Made by a program: the position numbers and the translations under genes. The notes under the pieces were generated by a model that was not told the origin of the DNA, searched no databases, and was given only the letters and a program-made list of their open reading frames with translations. From Platerodrilus igneus (Eukaryota; Arthropoda; Insecta; Coleoptera; Lycidae), in assembly GCA_036346225.1 (NCBI GenBank), contig JARFIW010000500.1, forward strand, positions 3,038,001 to 3,102,000: a stretch of 64,000 nucleotides of DNA, in the 5' to 3' direction. Of this stretch, positions 36,829 to 48,559 are shown in pieces (the stretch's first letter is position 1; each line of letters opens with the position of its first letter).

Positions 36829-37013
36829 TGTTATGTAATCAGATTGGTCACTCTTAAGTTATATAGTTTAGAGTACAAGTTGTCAATAGAGAGAGACCGG
36901 TGACGGTAATTGTGACAGTATGTAATTGTGTGGCTAAAGAATATGTTAAGAATAAAGAACCTGAGTAGATGTGGTTTTATTCTTTTAAATAATAGAGAAT
37001 CGGGTATATAACA
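36829..37013 (+). repeat. Left Gypsy LTR
   Basis: Starts TGTTATGTAATCAGATTGG and contains an AATAAA polyadenylation signal (AAGAATAAAGAACC). It probably ends TATATAACA just before the PBS-like TGGCGC at 37014. The right LTR matches to 37002; after that the two differ. Confidence 0.85.
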
Positions 37014-37137
37014 TGGCGCTGCGAATATAGGTCTAATTAGAAACCAGAAACTGTATTAGTGAAAACCAACAAGAATCCTGAAGTCTAGAATTTATAGGTT
37101 ATGTTAACCTCGTGGTTACAAAAATTTTATATTAACA

Positions 37138-37979
37138 ATGGCAATGCAAATAGCTAATTTTAATGTACCAATTCCGCTACAATTAACCGGTAACCTTGCA
37201 GAAAACTGGAAAAGTTTAAACAAGCATATAACATTTATATGGAAGCTACGACATAACCAATTGCCGCCGCAAAGACAGGTTGCTATGTTATTAAATTTAA
37301 TTGGGCAAGAAGCAGTTGAAGTACATAATACTTTCAATTATAAGAATACGAAAGATGCAAAAACATCGATAAGGTAGTAGCAGCTTTTCAAGAATATTGC
37401 AATCCCAAGAAAAATATTTTGCATGCTCGATATTTATTTTATAAAAGGGCTCAGGTAGAACTAGAAAGTTTTGATTTATTTTATACGGATGTCAAGAAAC
37501 TAATTAGTGATTGTGAATTTAGTGATAAAGATGAAATGCTACGTGATAAAATTGTATTAGCATCAAATGACAAGGAAACCCAAGATCGTATCATACGTAA
37601 AGGTGAAATTACATTAGCAGCAGCAGTAGAAAGTTTCCGGTTAGCAGAACTTCAGCGAAGTCAACTACGTGATATGAAAAAAGAAGCGGTGGACGTAATA
37701 AAAAGAAATGTTGGTGCAAAACCCAAACAGAATGGAAATAACTATACTGAAAGGAGTAATATGGTTCCAAGAAAACCGCAACATTATTATAATAATAAGT
37801 TTCAACACAATAATAACAGTAATTTTCAGGTTAGGGGCCAAGAGCAAATAAATAAATGTAAAGCATGTGGGCTAAAGCATTTTTATAAAGGTAAATGTCC
37901 AGCTCAAGGAAAAAATGTAATAATTGTGGAAAATTCAATCATTTTAGTTTTGTTGTTGGAACAAAATAAATGCGATTGA
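37138..37979 (+). pseudogene. Gypsy gag (one frameshift)
   Basis: Frame 37138-37377 starts MAMQIANFNVPIP and has WKSLNKHITFIWKLRH and RQVAMLLNLIGQEA, a capsid-like start seen in insect Gypsy Gag proteins. A frameshift near 37365 leads to 37419-37979 with YLFYKRAQVELESFDLFY, CEFSDKDEMLRDKIV and a basic, Asn-rich end. A zinc knuckle starts CKACGLKHFYKGKCP. After that another frame break hides the second Cys pair. Gag would form the particle and bind RNA. Confidence 0.75.
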
Positions 37980-38042
37980 AACTCAAGGTAGCGATGAACA
38001 GGTAAATTATTTTGTGATACAATCAATAACAAAGCAATATGT

Positions 38043-38351
38043 ATGTTAAGTTGGACACAAACTATTAATGTTGAAGGTGTTGATATTAATTTTAAGCTTG
38101 ATTCAGGCAGTGAGGTAAATATTTTACCTATTGATACAGCAAATTTATTGATAGACTATTTAGGCAAAGAGTTAGAGATATATGATTGTAGATTAAATTT
38201 AGAAACGTATGGTGGTTCAAATTTAGAAACAATCGGTTGCACAAAATTAAATTTAAAGGTTAACAATAGAAATGTTAATGAGGTGTTTGTGATAGTTCCA
38301 CATAAAGCCAAACCCTTATTAGGTTTAGAATGCTGTAAAAACTCAATTTAA
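38043..38351 (+). pseudogene. Gypsy aspartic protease domain
   Basis: The frame holds FKLDSGSEVNILP, the catalytic Asp-Ser-Gly, and ends with KAKPLLGLECCK, the usual PLLG block of Gypsy proteases. It stops at 38351, just before the RT frame. Confidence 0.75.
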
Positions 38352-38901
38352 TTGAAAGAAAAGAAATTCAGTTGGTAAAAAGAGTTGTCAAAGAACTCTG
38401 TGATTAATGAGTATAAAAATGTTTTTCTAGGTATAGGATGTTTTCCAAATAAGTATAGTATTAAATTAAAAGAAGGTTATTTAACAAAATCATGTCCCCC
38501 TCGAAGAATTCCTATAAATTTGAGAGATCGTTTAAAGAAAGAATTAGATAGATTAGAAAGTTTAGGGATAATTGTAAAAACAGATGAAACTTCAGAATGG
38601 GTTAATCAATTGGTAGTAGTTGAAAACCAAACAAGACGTTACGGATATGTCTTGATCCAGTAGAATTAAATAAATATATAATTAAGGATTACTGTTTAAT
38701 ACCTACATTAGCTGATTTAGCTGCAAAAATAGGTGATGCAAAGTATTTCTCGGTTTTAGATCTCAAAGACGGATTTTTGCAAATCCGTTAGATGAAAAAA
38801 GTTCAAAGTTATGTACTTTTGGAACAATATATGGTACTTACAAGTACAACAGGTTAGCGTTTGGTCTTTCCTATTCCAGAAGTCTTTCAAAAGTTTAACA
38901 C
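38352..38901 (+). pseudogene. Gypsy reverse transcriptase, 5' part (truncated by a foreign segment)
   Basis: YSIKLKEGYLTKSCPPRRIP, LDRLESLGIIVKTDETSEWV, LNKYIIKDYCLIPTLADL and FSVLDLKDGFLQI (first catalytic Asp present) are the opening RT blocks. Frame breaks lie near 38640 and 38788. At 38899-38901 the RT sequence stops in FQKFN and BEL-derived sequence follows. The part from 38521 to 38901 is repeated at 41236-41617. Confidence 0.8.
38521..38901 (+). repeat. First copy of a 380-bp direct repeat of Gypsy RT
   Basis: Nearly identical to 41236-41617. The two copies flank the 2.3-kb BEL/pogo segment. Small differences: one A less in an A run (38576 region), ACATTAGC against ACAGTAGC, and CCAGAAG against CCGCAGAAG. 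Confidence 0.9.
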
Positions 38902-39306
38902 AATGGTTTATGCCGGGTCCAATTGATATATTGTCAGGGCAGATGTTTTCACACATACTATCAAAGATGATTATATTCCTGGCGATTGTGTTCATGCAGC
39001 AGGTATAAATACAGTATTTGGTTATGCTTTATTAGGAACCGAGTCCACACCCGCACCAGTTCACTCATTTTTAATATCTACAGAATATCTTATCTCAATG
39101 ACACATTAAAATAATTCTGGAATTTGGAAGAAATTCCTTCGAAAGCAAATATTTCTCCTGACTATCAACAAGCAGAGGATTTATTTGTTGACCTACCTAG
39201 ATTGCATTTCAAGAATCTGACAAATATTCCCAAGTTTGAGGGTTCAATAGATATAACTGACCGCATATTGTTATCACTCGAATGCAGATTGGCCAGAAAT
39301 GTATGT
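38899..39306 (+). pseudogene. BEL protease/pol fragment, copy 1
   Basis: WFMPGPIDILSG, then with one missing G (38940) the frame changes; VFTHTIKDDYIPG, NTVFGYALLGTES, WKLEEIPSKANISPD and FKNLTNIPKFEGS are BEL/Pao blocks (protease end and pre-RT spacer). The similarity stops near LSLECRLARN, where the pogo element appears to begin. Confidence 0.7.
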
Positions 39307-39559
39307 GTGATTTGCTATCAATTTATTTCAAGAACGTATATTTGTAAAATTTTAGTTTGTTGTGATATTTTCATCTATGCACTCTAAAGCCTTTCAAGGA
39401 TTTGATGTAGATGTAATGGTGCCTCAAGTTTCCATTACTAAATCAGTGGCGTCATGTTAAATAAAATTTCAATAAAATGCAGGTTTAAATTGTGACATGC
39501 CAATACTGAAATTAACAAAAAGTGGGTTGAAATTATGATAACTATATTTCTTTCTAGTG

Positions 39560-41104
39560 ATGCCACGAAAATACATGAGAAAGTCTGGAACGTGCCAAAA
39601 TAGAATTATACAGAATCAACATTGCAAGAAGCCCTCCATAAAATTAGAACAAAAACCATAACCATACAGATTGCTACAGAAAGTTATGAACAAAAGAACA
39701 AATAGGTGGCCAAACCACATTAAACATAGAAGAAGAGCAGTCAATCGTTGCCGACATAATTGCTGTATCAACATAGTTTCCATGTAGCTGCTCATAACAC
39801 TGTTCATAGTAAAGGTCTATTTGGATAAGAGGGGAAAAAAGTTGTGTTTTACAGTTAATTCCCATGAAAAGAATGGATTATTTCATTTCTTGTTAGACAC
39901 AAAAAGTGTTGGTTAATCGAATTGTCCGCAATATTAGCATTGCAAAAGCTGCAGCCGATTCTAAAACTGTAAATTCATTTTAATAATTGGAAGAGAGTTA
40001 GAACATGTAGTTCCATCAAATGTATGGAACTACGGCAAAACAGATTTATGGGACGATCCCTGCATGACAAAAATACTTATACAACAAGGCACAATGTACC
40101 TAGGGCAAATTCGAACGCCACCAAGGCTTGTACATCAATAATGTTTGCAGGAAATGCAGTGGGTGATATTACATCCGTATATGTTGTATATAGAAAAAAT
40201 ATGGCAAACTTGGACGGAAAATGGCCTTGATAATGTCCAGTATAATAGGACTAAATCTGGCTGGTTTGACTATCAGTGTTATGACTGATTTGTTACCTTA
40301 ATGCTACCTATACTTTAAAAACAGCAAGGTAAGAAAATACTGATTGGCGACAATTTAAGTTTGCACTTGTATCAGGAAGTAATACGTTCATCAGTGCAAT
40401 GCTAATAATATATCTTTTATAGCATTGTCACCTAATGCTACACACTTGCTTCAACCGCTCGTTGCTGCCTTTTTTATGTCCATGAAAGGAAATTGAAGAT
40501 GAATTTTGCACGAATGGAAAGATACAGTAATTGGTAGTAGGTATGGAACGATACCCTTCCATATTAAAAATGTGAATGGTCATCCTGAATGATCCAACAG
40601 TTGTAATTCTTCTAGCTGATTTCAAAAAATGTGGTTTATATCCTTTGAACCATACAGAAGTATTAAGTCGCAAGACAGGAAATATTGGACAATCCAGATG
40701 TGAGAGAAGTGTTTGGCAAAAGCTGCTTAGTTTAACTGAAGAAAAAGCAAGAGAGGGCAACGGCTGCAGTTAAACGCTGGAAATATAAGAAAATACACAT
40801 AGTCCCTGAAAAAAGCATAACTGCCGCAGACTTTTTAGCTGATAAGTACCAAGTACCAATCAACAATCAAAAGAGTCCACCACGATCACAAAATAAGCGC
40901 AAAATTGAGAATCTGTCAAGAGGACAGGACAGAGGAAGTAATATTGAAACAAGCAAAAATTCTGATGCCCTTACATACAGAAAAAGTAACTTGTTTTCGA
41001 TGAGTAAATTTAATGAAGCATATAACTGTCAACAATCAGAGCGTATTGCAGTTGTTCAAGATTGCATCAAAGCAGAAATGGAACTATATCATTATCCGCT
41101 ATGA
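39560..41104 (+). pseudogene. pogo/Tigger-type DDE transposase remnant, copy 1
   Basis: Starts MPRKYMRKSGTCQ. Later pieces: VPSNVWNYGKTDLWDDPC (family pattern NxDETxxSDDPG, so the DET Asp/Glu are lost), ATKACTSIMFAGNAVGDI, VYVVYRKNM, KKILIGDNLSLH (second catalytic Asp kept), a NATHLLQPL-type block near 40434, and FKKCGLYPLNHTEVLSR. The basic end (RSQNKRKIENLSRGQ) follows. Stops and frameshifts throughout, so it is dead. Pogo elements duplicate TA; ends not resolved. Confidence 0.75.
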
Positions 41105-41235
41105 AGAAAATGTTTCCTATGTCATCACAAATATAAAAAAACTGAGTTTAAATGAGTTCCATTGAAAAAATGGGGTGCACATTAGAAGTAGCTTTCATGA
41201 AAGGACAAACTTTTCTATGAGTTTTCGGATATACT

Positions 41236-41617
41236 TGAGAGATCGTTTAAAGAAAGAATTAGATAGATTAGAAAGTTTAGGGATAATTGTAAAACAGATG
41301 AAACTTCAGAATGGGTTAATCAATTGGTAGTAGTTGAAAACCAAACAAGACGTTACGGATATGTCTTGATCCAGTAGAATTAAATAAATATATAATTAAG
41401 GATTACTGTTTAATACCTACAGTAGCTGATTTAGCTGCAAAAATAGGTGATGCAAAGTATTTCTCGGTTTTAGATCTCAAAGACGGATTTTTGCAAATCC
41501 GTTAGATGAAAAAAGTTCAAAGTTATGTACTTTTGGAACAATATATGGTACTTACAAGTACAACAGGTTAGCGTTTGGTCTTTCCTATTCCGCAGAAGTC
41601 TTTCAAAAGTTTAACAC
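41236..41617 (+). repeat. Second copy of the 380-bp direct repeat of Gypsy RT
   Basis: Matches 38521-38901; this copy runs on into the rest of the RT, so it is the contiguous (original) side. Confidence 0.9.
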
Positions 41618-43300
41618 TACTATGTTTGGAGATATAAAAGGAATTTTCATTTATATCGATGATATTTTAATTTTGCTGATTCTATAGAAGAGCATAACGA
41701 AATTCTTATTAAATTATTAGAAAGAGCTTCTAAATATAATATTAAGTTTAATGAGAGTAAATTTCAGTTTCAAGTTGAGTCTGTAAAGTATCTAGGGCAT
41801 ATTTTGAAAAAGGCAAAATGAAGCCAGATGAAAATAGAATTAAAACAATTTTAGAGTATAGTATGCCAGCAAATGTAAGTGAATTACAAAGATTTTTAGG
41901 ATTAGTTGGGTACTTGAGAAATTTCATTAAGCAATTTGCAAATTTAACTGAACCATTAAGACAGCTTTTAAGAAAGAAAAATGAATTTGTATGGAATCAA
42001 TCTCATTCAGATGCCATAAATAAGTTAAAAGAGACTATAACCAATTACCCAGTTCTACAAAATTTTGATAATAAAAACCTATTGTAATTCAAACAGATAG
42101 TAATAACACTTCTGTAGCTTGTGTTATGTTACAAGATAATAAGCCTATTTGCTACGGTTCAAAATGTTTAACACAAACTGAATTAAATTATGGGATAATT
42201 GAAAAGAATTTTGGCAATTTTATTTGCATGTAAAAGTTTCACCAATATATTTACGGTAGGAAAGTTGTGATTCAAACTGATCATTTACCATTAGTAAATA
42301 TTATGAAAAAGATATAAATAATATACCCTCCGTAGGTTACAATGTATAAAACTAAAATTATCAAAATATGAAATAACAGTTGAATATGTTAAAGGAAAAA
42401 TAATTTAATTGCCGATGCCATATCAAGAGCTCACCCAAAAATTTGTAGTGATAATAAAGAGCCGATTGATTTGGATGCTAATGATGTTGTTCATTCTATA
42501 AATATGAGTGACGAACGACGTTCGAATTTTGTACATGAAACGTTAAAAGACGAGGTGCTAGGCGAAATTATTAAATTTCACAAAATGGATGGCCACAGAA
42601 ACATCAAATAAAAATGAACTTAAATTTTTACAATGTTAGGGACAAGATATCTGTAGTAGATGGTCTAGTTTTTTGATCATAGAGTAGTTGTTCCTTCTTC
42701 ATTAAAAAGGAAATGTTAGAATCACTTCATGAGTCACATCAAGGCATTTTAAAACAAAAGCCAGAGCGCAATCATTATTATATTGGCAAAACATAAACAA
42801 AGAAATAGAAGAATATATTAAAGTATGTAGGGTCTGTGAAAATTCAATGCTAGTAATATCAAAGAACCATTAATTAGTCACGAACTACCCGATCTACCTT
42901 TTCAAAAAGTAGGATGTGATATATTAGAACTTGGAAATAAAAATTATTTGGTGATGATGGACTACTATTCAAAATGGATAGAATTAGTGAAACTGTCTAG
43001 TAAAGACTCTGTTGAAATTATTAAGGCGTGTAAAGTAATATTTTCAATTCATGGTATTCCACTTATAATGATTGCTGACAATATGCCATTTAATTCATAT
43101 TCAATGAGAAATTTTGCAAAATCATGGAATTTTCAAATAATTACATCTTCACCAGTGTATCCAAAAAGTAATGGTTTAGCTGAAAAGGCTGTAGGAATTT
43201 GTAAGAAAATTCTTAAAAAATCCGAAGAAGCAAATTGTGAAAAAGAAAAATGCTCTTAGAATACCGAAACACACCAGTGTTAGGATCAAAATTTTCACCT
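41236..43300 (+). pseudogene. Gypsy RT (restarted), RNase H and integrase
   Basis: The RT begins again at RDRLKKELDRLESLG (41240) and now continues through the catalytic box IYIDDILI (about 41657). It then shows YLGHILKK, LQRFLGLVGYLRNFIKQF and LRQLLRKKNEFVW. RNase H pieces: IQTDSNNTSVACVMLQ and VVIQTDHLPLVN; then LIADAISRAHP. The integrase has the zinc-binding His/Cys part (LHESHQGI, CRVCENF), and the core 42948-43259 (MMDYYSKWIELVKL, IADNMPFNS, KSNGLAEKAV) with DD-E residues in place, although the usual DNGxxF is DNMPFN. Single-base frame breaks lie at about 41684, 42086, 42210, 42410, 42590 and 42850. Confidence 0.85.
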
Positions 43301-43496
43301 GCTCAATTATTAATGAGTCGCAACAAGATCGATTATACCAGTCTTAAATAATTCATTGAAACCCAAAGTAATTAACAATTTTAAAGATTTTCTTTTGAAA
43401 ACAAAAAGAAATGAATATTATTACAATAGACATGCTAAAAGGGTGTTTGTTACAATAACCATGATAATGTAGTATTTAGGGACCACAAAAGAAAAT

Positions 43497-43814
43497 TTGA
43501 AACCTGCACGGATTGTCTCTAAATTTGACAAAACACCACGATCTTATAATTTAGTTGATGAAACGGGTAAGGTAAAGAGAAGAAATACGATTGATATTCG
43601 CCCGTCTTATAATAAGTTAGATATGTATAGCACAGGTGATGATACTAATGTAAGTTTAGATGGTACAGACAACAATCACTGGTATAATTGTATTTCTACT
43701 AATCAACCAGATACTAAGAATATAAGTAACAATGTACAGGATGAGTTCAAACAATTGGTACCATCAAACAAGGCATACACTACTAGGTTTGGTCGTAGTA
43801 CAACCACCCAGTAG
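43497..43814 (+). pseudogene. C-terminal end of Gypsy integrase
   Basis: KPARIVSKFDKTPRSYNL and KVKRRNTIDIRPSYN form the usual SH3-like integrase tail of insect Gypsy elements. The rest is hydrophilic and ends RFGRSTTTQ. No env gene follows; 43 bases later comes the right LTR. Confidence 0.7.
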
Positions 43815-43849
43815 ATTAAATCTGTAAAAAATATATATAACTTGTTTGT

Positions 43850-44034
43850 TAGAAAGGAGGATGTTATGTAATCAGATTGGTCACTCTTAAGTTATATAGT
43901 TTAGAGTACAAGTTGTCAATAGAGAGAGACCGGTGACGGTAATTGTGACAGTATGTAATTGTGTGGCTTAAGAATATGTTAAGAATAAAGAACCTGAGTA
44001 GATGTGGTTTTATTCTTTTAAATAATAGAGAATC
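43850..44034 (+). repeat. Polypurine tract and right Gypsy LTR
   Basis: AGAAAGGAGGA precedes TGTTATGTAATCAG at 43862. The LTR matches the left one with a single visible change (GGCTAAAG against GGCTTAAG) up to AGAGAATCGG. BEL gag sequence resumes within a few bases (AAACATAATTC). A clean target-site duplication was not found. Confidence 0.85.
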
Positions 44035-44840
44035 GGCTAAACATAATTCATTGTTACATTTTTTGAATGTTGCTTCCAACACATCTCTTGCAGAGAATGT
44101 TGCAGAAAAAACTTCTTCGCAATCCGCACAAATTTTAATGTCTTAGGCAGGAGGCTTAGAAAATTTATATTCTAATCATACAGTTTTGATAGCTACTGTT
44201 GTTTTTGAGGTTAAAGATAAATGGGATAATTTTCAACGTGTAAGAGCAATGTGTGACTCGGCAAGTCAATCACTTTATAACTAATCGTTACCGCAAACGT
44301 TTAGGATTGCCTCTTCAACAAGCTTCTGCACCTATTGGCCATCGCAATGGTTCTACTTAACATTTGTTCAGATTTGCTAAGTATTTCACTGCCTGCCTGG
44401 CAATCATTTACTAATTTGAAACTCGCAGATCCACAATGGTTTATGCCGGGTCCAATTGATATATTGTCAGGGGCAGATGTTTTCACACATACTATCAAAG
44501 ATGATTATATTCCTGGCGATTGTGTTCATGCAGCAGGTATAAATACAGTATTTGGTTATGCTTTATTAGGAACCGAGTCCACACCCGCACCAGTTCACTC
44601 ATTTTTAATATCTACAGAATATCTTATCTCAATGACACATTAAAATAATTCTGGAATTTGGAAGAAATTCCTTCGAAAGCAAATATTTCTCCTGACTATC
44701 AACAAGCAGAGGATTTATTTGTTGACCTACCTAGATTGCATTTCAAGAATCTGACAAATATTCCCAAGTTTGAGGGTTCAATAGATATAACTGACCGCAT
44801 ATTGTTATCACTCGAATGTAGATTGGCCAGAAATGTATGT
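44035..44840 (+). mobile_element. BEL/Pao element, right part: gag end, protease, start of pol
   Basis: Continues the gag frame after the Gypsy insertion (KHNSLLHFLNVAS), then VLIATVVFEVKDKWDNF and RAMCDSASQS. The last is the BEL protease active site with DSG changed to DSA. Next come NRYRKRLGLPLQQ, WFMPGPIDILSGADVFTH, NTVFGYALLGTES and WKLEEIPSKANISPD. The part from 44432 is copy 2 of the duplicated segment. The element ends near 44836, where pogo sequence begins; RT, RNase H and integrase are not seen. Confidence 0.75.
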
Positions 44841-46778
44841 GTGATTTGCTATCAATTTATTTCAAGAACGTATATTTGTAAAATTTTAGTTTGTTGTGAT
44901 ATTTTCATCTATGCACTCTAAAGCCTTTCAAGGATTTGATGTAGATGTAATGGTGCCTCAAGTTTCCATTACTAAATCAGTGGCGTCATGTTAAATAAAA
45001 TTTCAATAAAATGCAGGTTTAAATTGTGACATGCCAATACTGAAATTAACAAAAAGTGGGTTGAAATTATGATAACTATATTTCTTTCTAGTGATGCCAC
45101 GAAAATACATGAGAAAGTCTGGAACGTGCCAAAATAGAATTATACAGAATCAACATTGCAAGAAGCCCTCCATAAAATTAGAACAAAAACCATAACCATA
45201 CAGATTGCTACAGAAAGTTATGAACAAAAGAACAAATAGGTGGCCAAACCACATTAAACATAGAAGAAGAGCAGTCAATCGTTGCCGACATAATTGCTGT
45301 ATCAACATAGTTTCCATGTAGCTGCTCATAACACTGTTCATAGTAAAGGTCTATTTGGATAAGAGGGGAAAAAAGTTGTGTTTTACAGTTAATTCCCATG
45401 AAAAGAATGGATTATTTCATTTCTTGTTAGACACAAAAAGTGTTGGTTAATCGAATTGTCCGCAATATTAGCATTGCAAAAGCTGCAGCCGATTCTAAAA
45501 CTGTAAATTCATTTTTAATAATTGGAAAGAGAGTTAGAACATGTAGTTCCATCAAATGTATGGAACTACGGCAAAACAGATTTATGGGACGATCCCTGCA
45601 TGACAAAAATACTTATACAACAAGGCACAATGTACCTAGGGCAAATTCGAAACGCCACCAAGGCTTGTACATCAATAACGTTTGCAGGAAATGCAGTGGG
45701 TGATATTACATCCGTATATGTTGTATATAGAAAAAATATGGCAAACTTGGACGGAAAATGGCCTTGATAATGTCCAGTATAATAGGACTAAATCTGGCTG
45801 GTTTGACTATCAGTGTTATGACTGATTTGTTACCTTAATGCTACCTATACTTTAAAAACAGCAAGGTAAGAAAATACTGATTGGCGACAATTTAAGTTTG
45901 CACTTGTATCAGGAAGTAATACGTTCATCAGTGCAATGCTAATAATATATCTTTTATAGCATTGTCACCTAATGCTACACACTTGCTTCAACCGCTCGTT
46001 GCTGCCTTTTTTATGTCCATGAAAGGAAATTGAAGATGAATTTTGCACGAATGGAAAGATACAGTAATTGGTAGTAGGTATGGAACGATACCCTTCCATA
46101 TTAAAAATGTGAATGGGCATCCTGAATGATCCAACAGTTGTAATTCTTCTAGCTGATTTCAAAAAATGTGGTTTATATCCTTTGAACCATACAGAAGTAT
46201 TAAGTCGCAAGACAGGAAATATTGGACAATCCAGATGTGAGAGAAGTGTTTGGCAAAAGCTGCTTAGTTTAACTGAAGAAAAAGCAAGAGAGGGCAACGG
46301 CTGCAGTTAAACGCTGAAAATATAAGAAAATACACATAGGTCCTGAAAAAAGCATAACTGCCGTAGACTTTTTAGCTGATAAGTACCAAGTACCAATCAA
46401 CAATCAAAAAGAGTCCACCACGATCACAAAATAAGCGCAAAATTGAGAATCTGTCAAGAGGACAGGACAGAGGAAGTAATATTGAAACAAGCAAAAATTC
46501 TGATGCCCTTACATACAGAAAAAGTAACTTGTTTTCGATGAGTAAATTTAATGAAGCATATAACTGTCAACAATCAGAGCGTATTGCAGTTGTTCAAGAT
46601 TGCATCAAAGCAGAAATGGAACTATATCATTATCCGCTATGAAGAAAATGTTTCCCTATGTCATCACAAATATAAAAAAAAACTGAGTTTAAATGAGTTC
46701 CATTGAAAAAAAATGGGGTGCACATTAGAAGTAGCTTTCATGAAAGGACAAACTTTTCTATGAGTTTTCGGATATACT
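44432..46778 (+). repeat. BEL/pogo segment, copy 2 (in its original BEL context)
   Basis: Duplicate of 38899-41235. Here the left side is continuous with the BEL protease (GADVFTH frame intact) and the right side runs on into sequence not found in copy 1, so this is the probable donor. Confidence 0.95.
45094..46642 (+). pseudogene. pogo/Tigger-type DDE transposase remnant, copy 2
   Basis: Same content as copy 1, with small indel differences, so the frame of the middle part is open longer (45522-45767, ending NMANLDGKWP). It keeps ILIGDNLS but has WNYGKTDLWDD in place of the first acidic motif. It cannot be active. Confidence 0.75.
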
Positions 46779-48559
46779 GCAGCAGAAAATTAATAATCCT
46801 ATCCAAATTTTGCATCAAGAAATTTTTCGCGTTCCTGAAATGGATAAGTTTATTTAGTATTTATTCACTTACTTATTTTCATTTCTCATTTGTCATTTTA
46901 TAAATTTAATATTTTTAGTGTTCTATTTTTGTATTTTTATGTAAAGTTTAATGTATTTTAAAAAAAATAAAACATTTGTTTGTTTCAGTAAAATTCTATT
47001 TGGATATTGTGATACTTCCACATGGTCACATGCTATATGGTGAATTTGTGACAGGTTCTATATGCAAAACATAGAAGTGTATCAATCTATGTTACATTTC
47101 AACCCAGCGAAATGCTGACTTTATGCTTTCATACAAATTGAATACTGTCTCAAAGACAACCCAGTTCAACTGGGGTCAAATAGTGATAAAATTTTTTATA
47201 AAATACTTTCTTCTTTTTAAGTAGTTTTAAACAAATTTGTTTTAAATCTATAGCCAAATATTGTTATTTTAAGTCTAATGCATTTCCCATTTTTTTGATT
47301 GAATTTATATATTAGAAGATTGATAAAAACCTCTAAATATGTCACAAAGCCACCTAGTTCTAAGGTACTATAATTTTAATGCCTATCCAAAAATCTCTAT
47401 CGATTGCTAAAAAACAAGCAACAGAATAGAATATAATACAAAACTAAGAGCAGTATTAACAAGAAAACAAAAATCAAAACAGTAGTTGAATAAATTGAGT
47501 CCAAATTAAATATCAAGTGGTCAAAATCAAGTCTCTTCAAATTCAGAAGTTCAAATTATTGAAATAGAATCGGAAAATCCAAACATGACTGAGATGTAGT
47601 TATATCAATGATTTGGCTGATCAACAAGAGTCTGCTCTCCATGACAATGATAAAAATCTAAAGAAATGTTATATTTCCTTGTTATCAATATCAGCTGCAA
47701 AATACAGATTTGATGGAGCTTTGTGCTGTTAGCAATTCCAAGCGACCACCATGCCGAGTACGCATCTCTGTCACGATCCAAATCAGTTATGATTTACTAC
47801 CCGATATTGATAAATAAGCTGAATTTGTGGGATAAATTTTATTAATTTAAAGTTTTTTTAACTAAACTTTTACTTTCATAAAAAAATCTGTAGCTTTTTA
47901 AAATGTATTATTGTATTGTTCAGTGCTGAATTAGTCTTTTGTATTACAGTTTGCATAGAATATGTTTGGTAGGGTATTGAGGAGCACATAATTATTTACA
48001 TTCCAATTGTTATCACAAACTAACTTTGTGCAGGTAGGTACCTCACTTTATTCTATAGCTACAGTTATTTTGGCATCCTGAATAAATCTGGCATTTTAAA
48101 TATTGATATTGGTTGTAATCTTGTATGTTATAATTATCTATTTAATTGTTGTGTGCACTTTAAAAAATGTACAATCTAATCGTAATGGTTCTTACTAAAG
48201 GTCAAAATGAAGAATATGTTGAATTGATAAAGGATATTATCATGCAAGTCAATGTCAAGAAACATGATCAGCCTATTGACACCAATCTAATACAAAACAC
48301 AATCGAGTACTAATACCTTAAATAATAAATTTAAATCAATAATCAACAAATATAAAAAGCGTATTTCCAAACTTGAATCTAAAAAATCAACTGATGGAAT
48401 TCCCGTTTTAATGTAAATATATGAAAAACAAGAGGTTATTATTAAAATACAATACTGGCCAATAAAATTAGTTTAAAAGCTTTTATGTTACTTTTGTTTT
48501 GATATTGTTGGAATATTCTTAATTTATTCACACACGTCTTAATTTTAATTTTATATTAG
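46779..48559. other. AT-rich stretch, probably end of pogo and unassigned sequence
   Basis: No frame or repeat could be assigned. The 66-codon frame at 46703 overlaps the pogo 3' part and has no domain. Confidence 0.35.

Larger units (their letters stand above)
38899..41235 (+). repeat. BEL/pogo segment, copy 1 (inside Gypsy RT)
   Basis: Matches 44432-46778 almost base for base; I see about a dozen differences, half of them in single-base runs. It starts CACAATGGTTTATGCC and ends TTTTCGGATATACT. It holds the end of the BEL protease, the start of BEL pol, and a pogo-type transposase remnant. Confidence 0.95.
36829..44034 (+). mobile_element. Gypsy-type LTR retrotransposon inserted in BEL gag, itself interrupted
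   Basis: Two direct LTRs (36829-37013 and 43862-44034) flank gag, protease, RT, RNase H and integrase in the Gypsy order. The LTRs differ at one visible base over about 173 bp, so the insertion is recent. A PBS-like TGGCGCTGCGAATATAGG follows the left LTR and a purine run (AGAAAGGAGGA) precedes the right one. RT is split by a foreign 2.3-kb segment (38899-41235) with a duplicated flank. Many one-base frame breaks mean it cannot make a full Pol. Confidence 0.9.

Noticed and set aside
39616..39865. Two 63-codon minus-strand frames, repeated at 45150-45399
   Set aside because: They run antisense to the pogo transposase remnant and are duplicated with it.
40428..40760. 110-codon minus-strand frame, repeated at 45965-46297
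   Set aside because: Antisense to pogo blocks such as FKKCGLYPLNHTEVL; a shadow frame.
36829..44034. Endogenous retrovirus with env
   Set aside because: Only gag, protease, RT, RNase H and integrase are found; after the integrase tail there is no room for an envelope gene before the right LTR.
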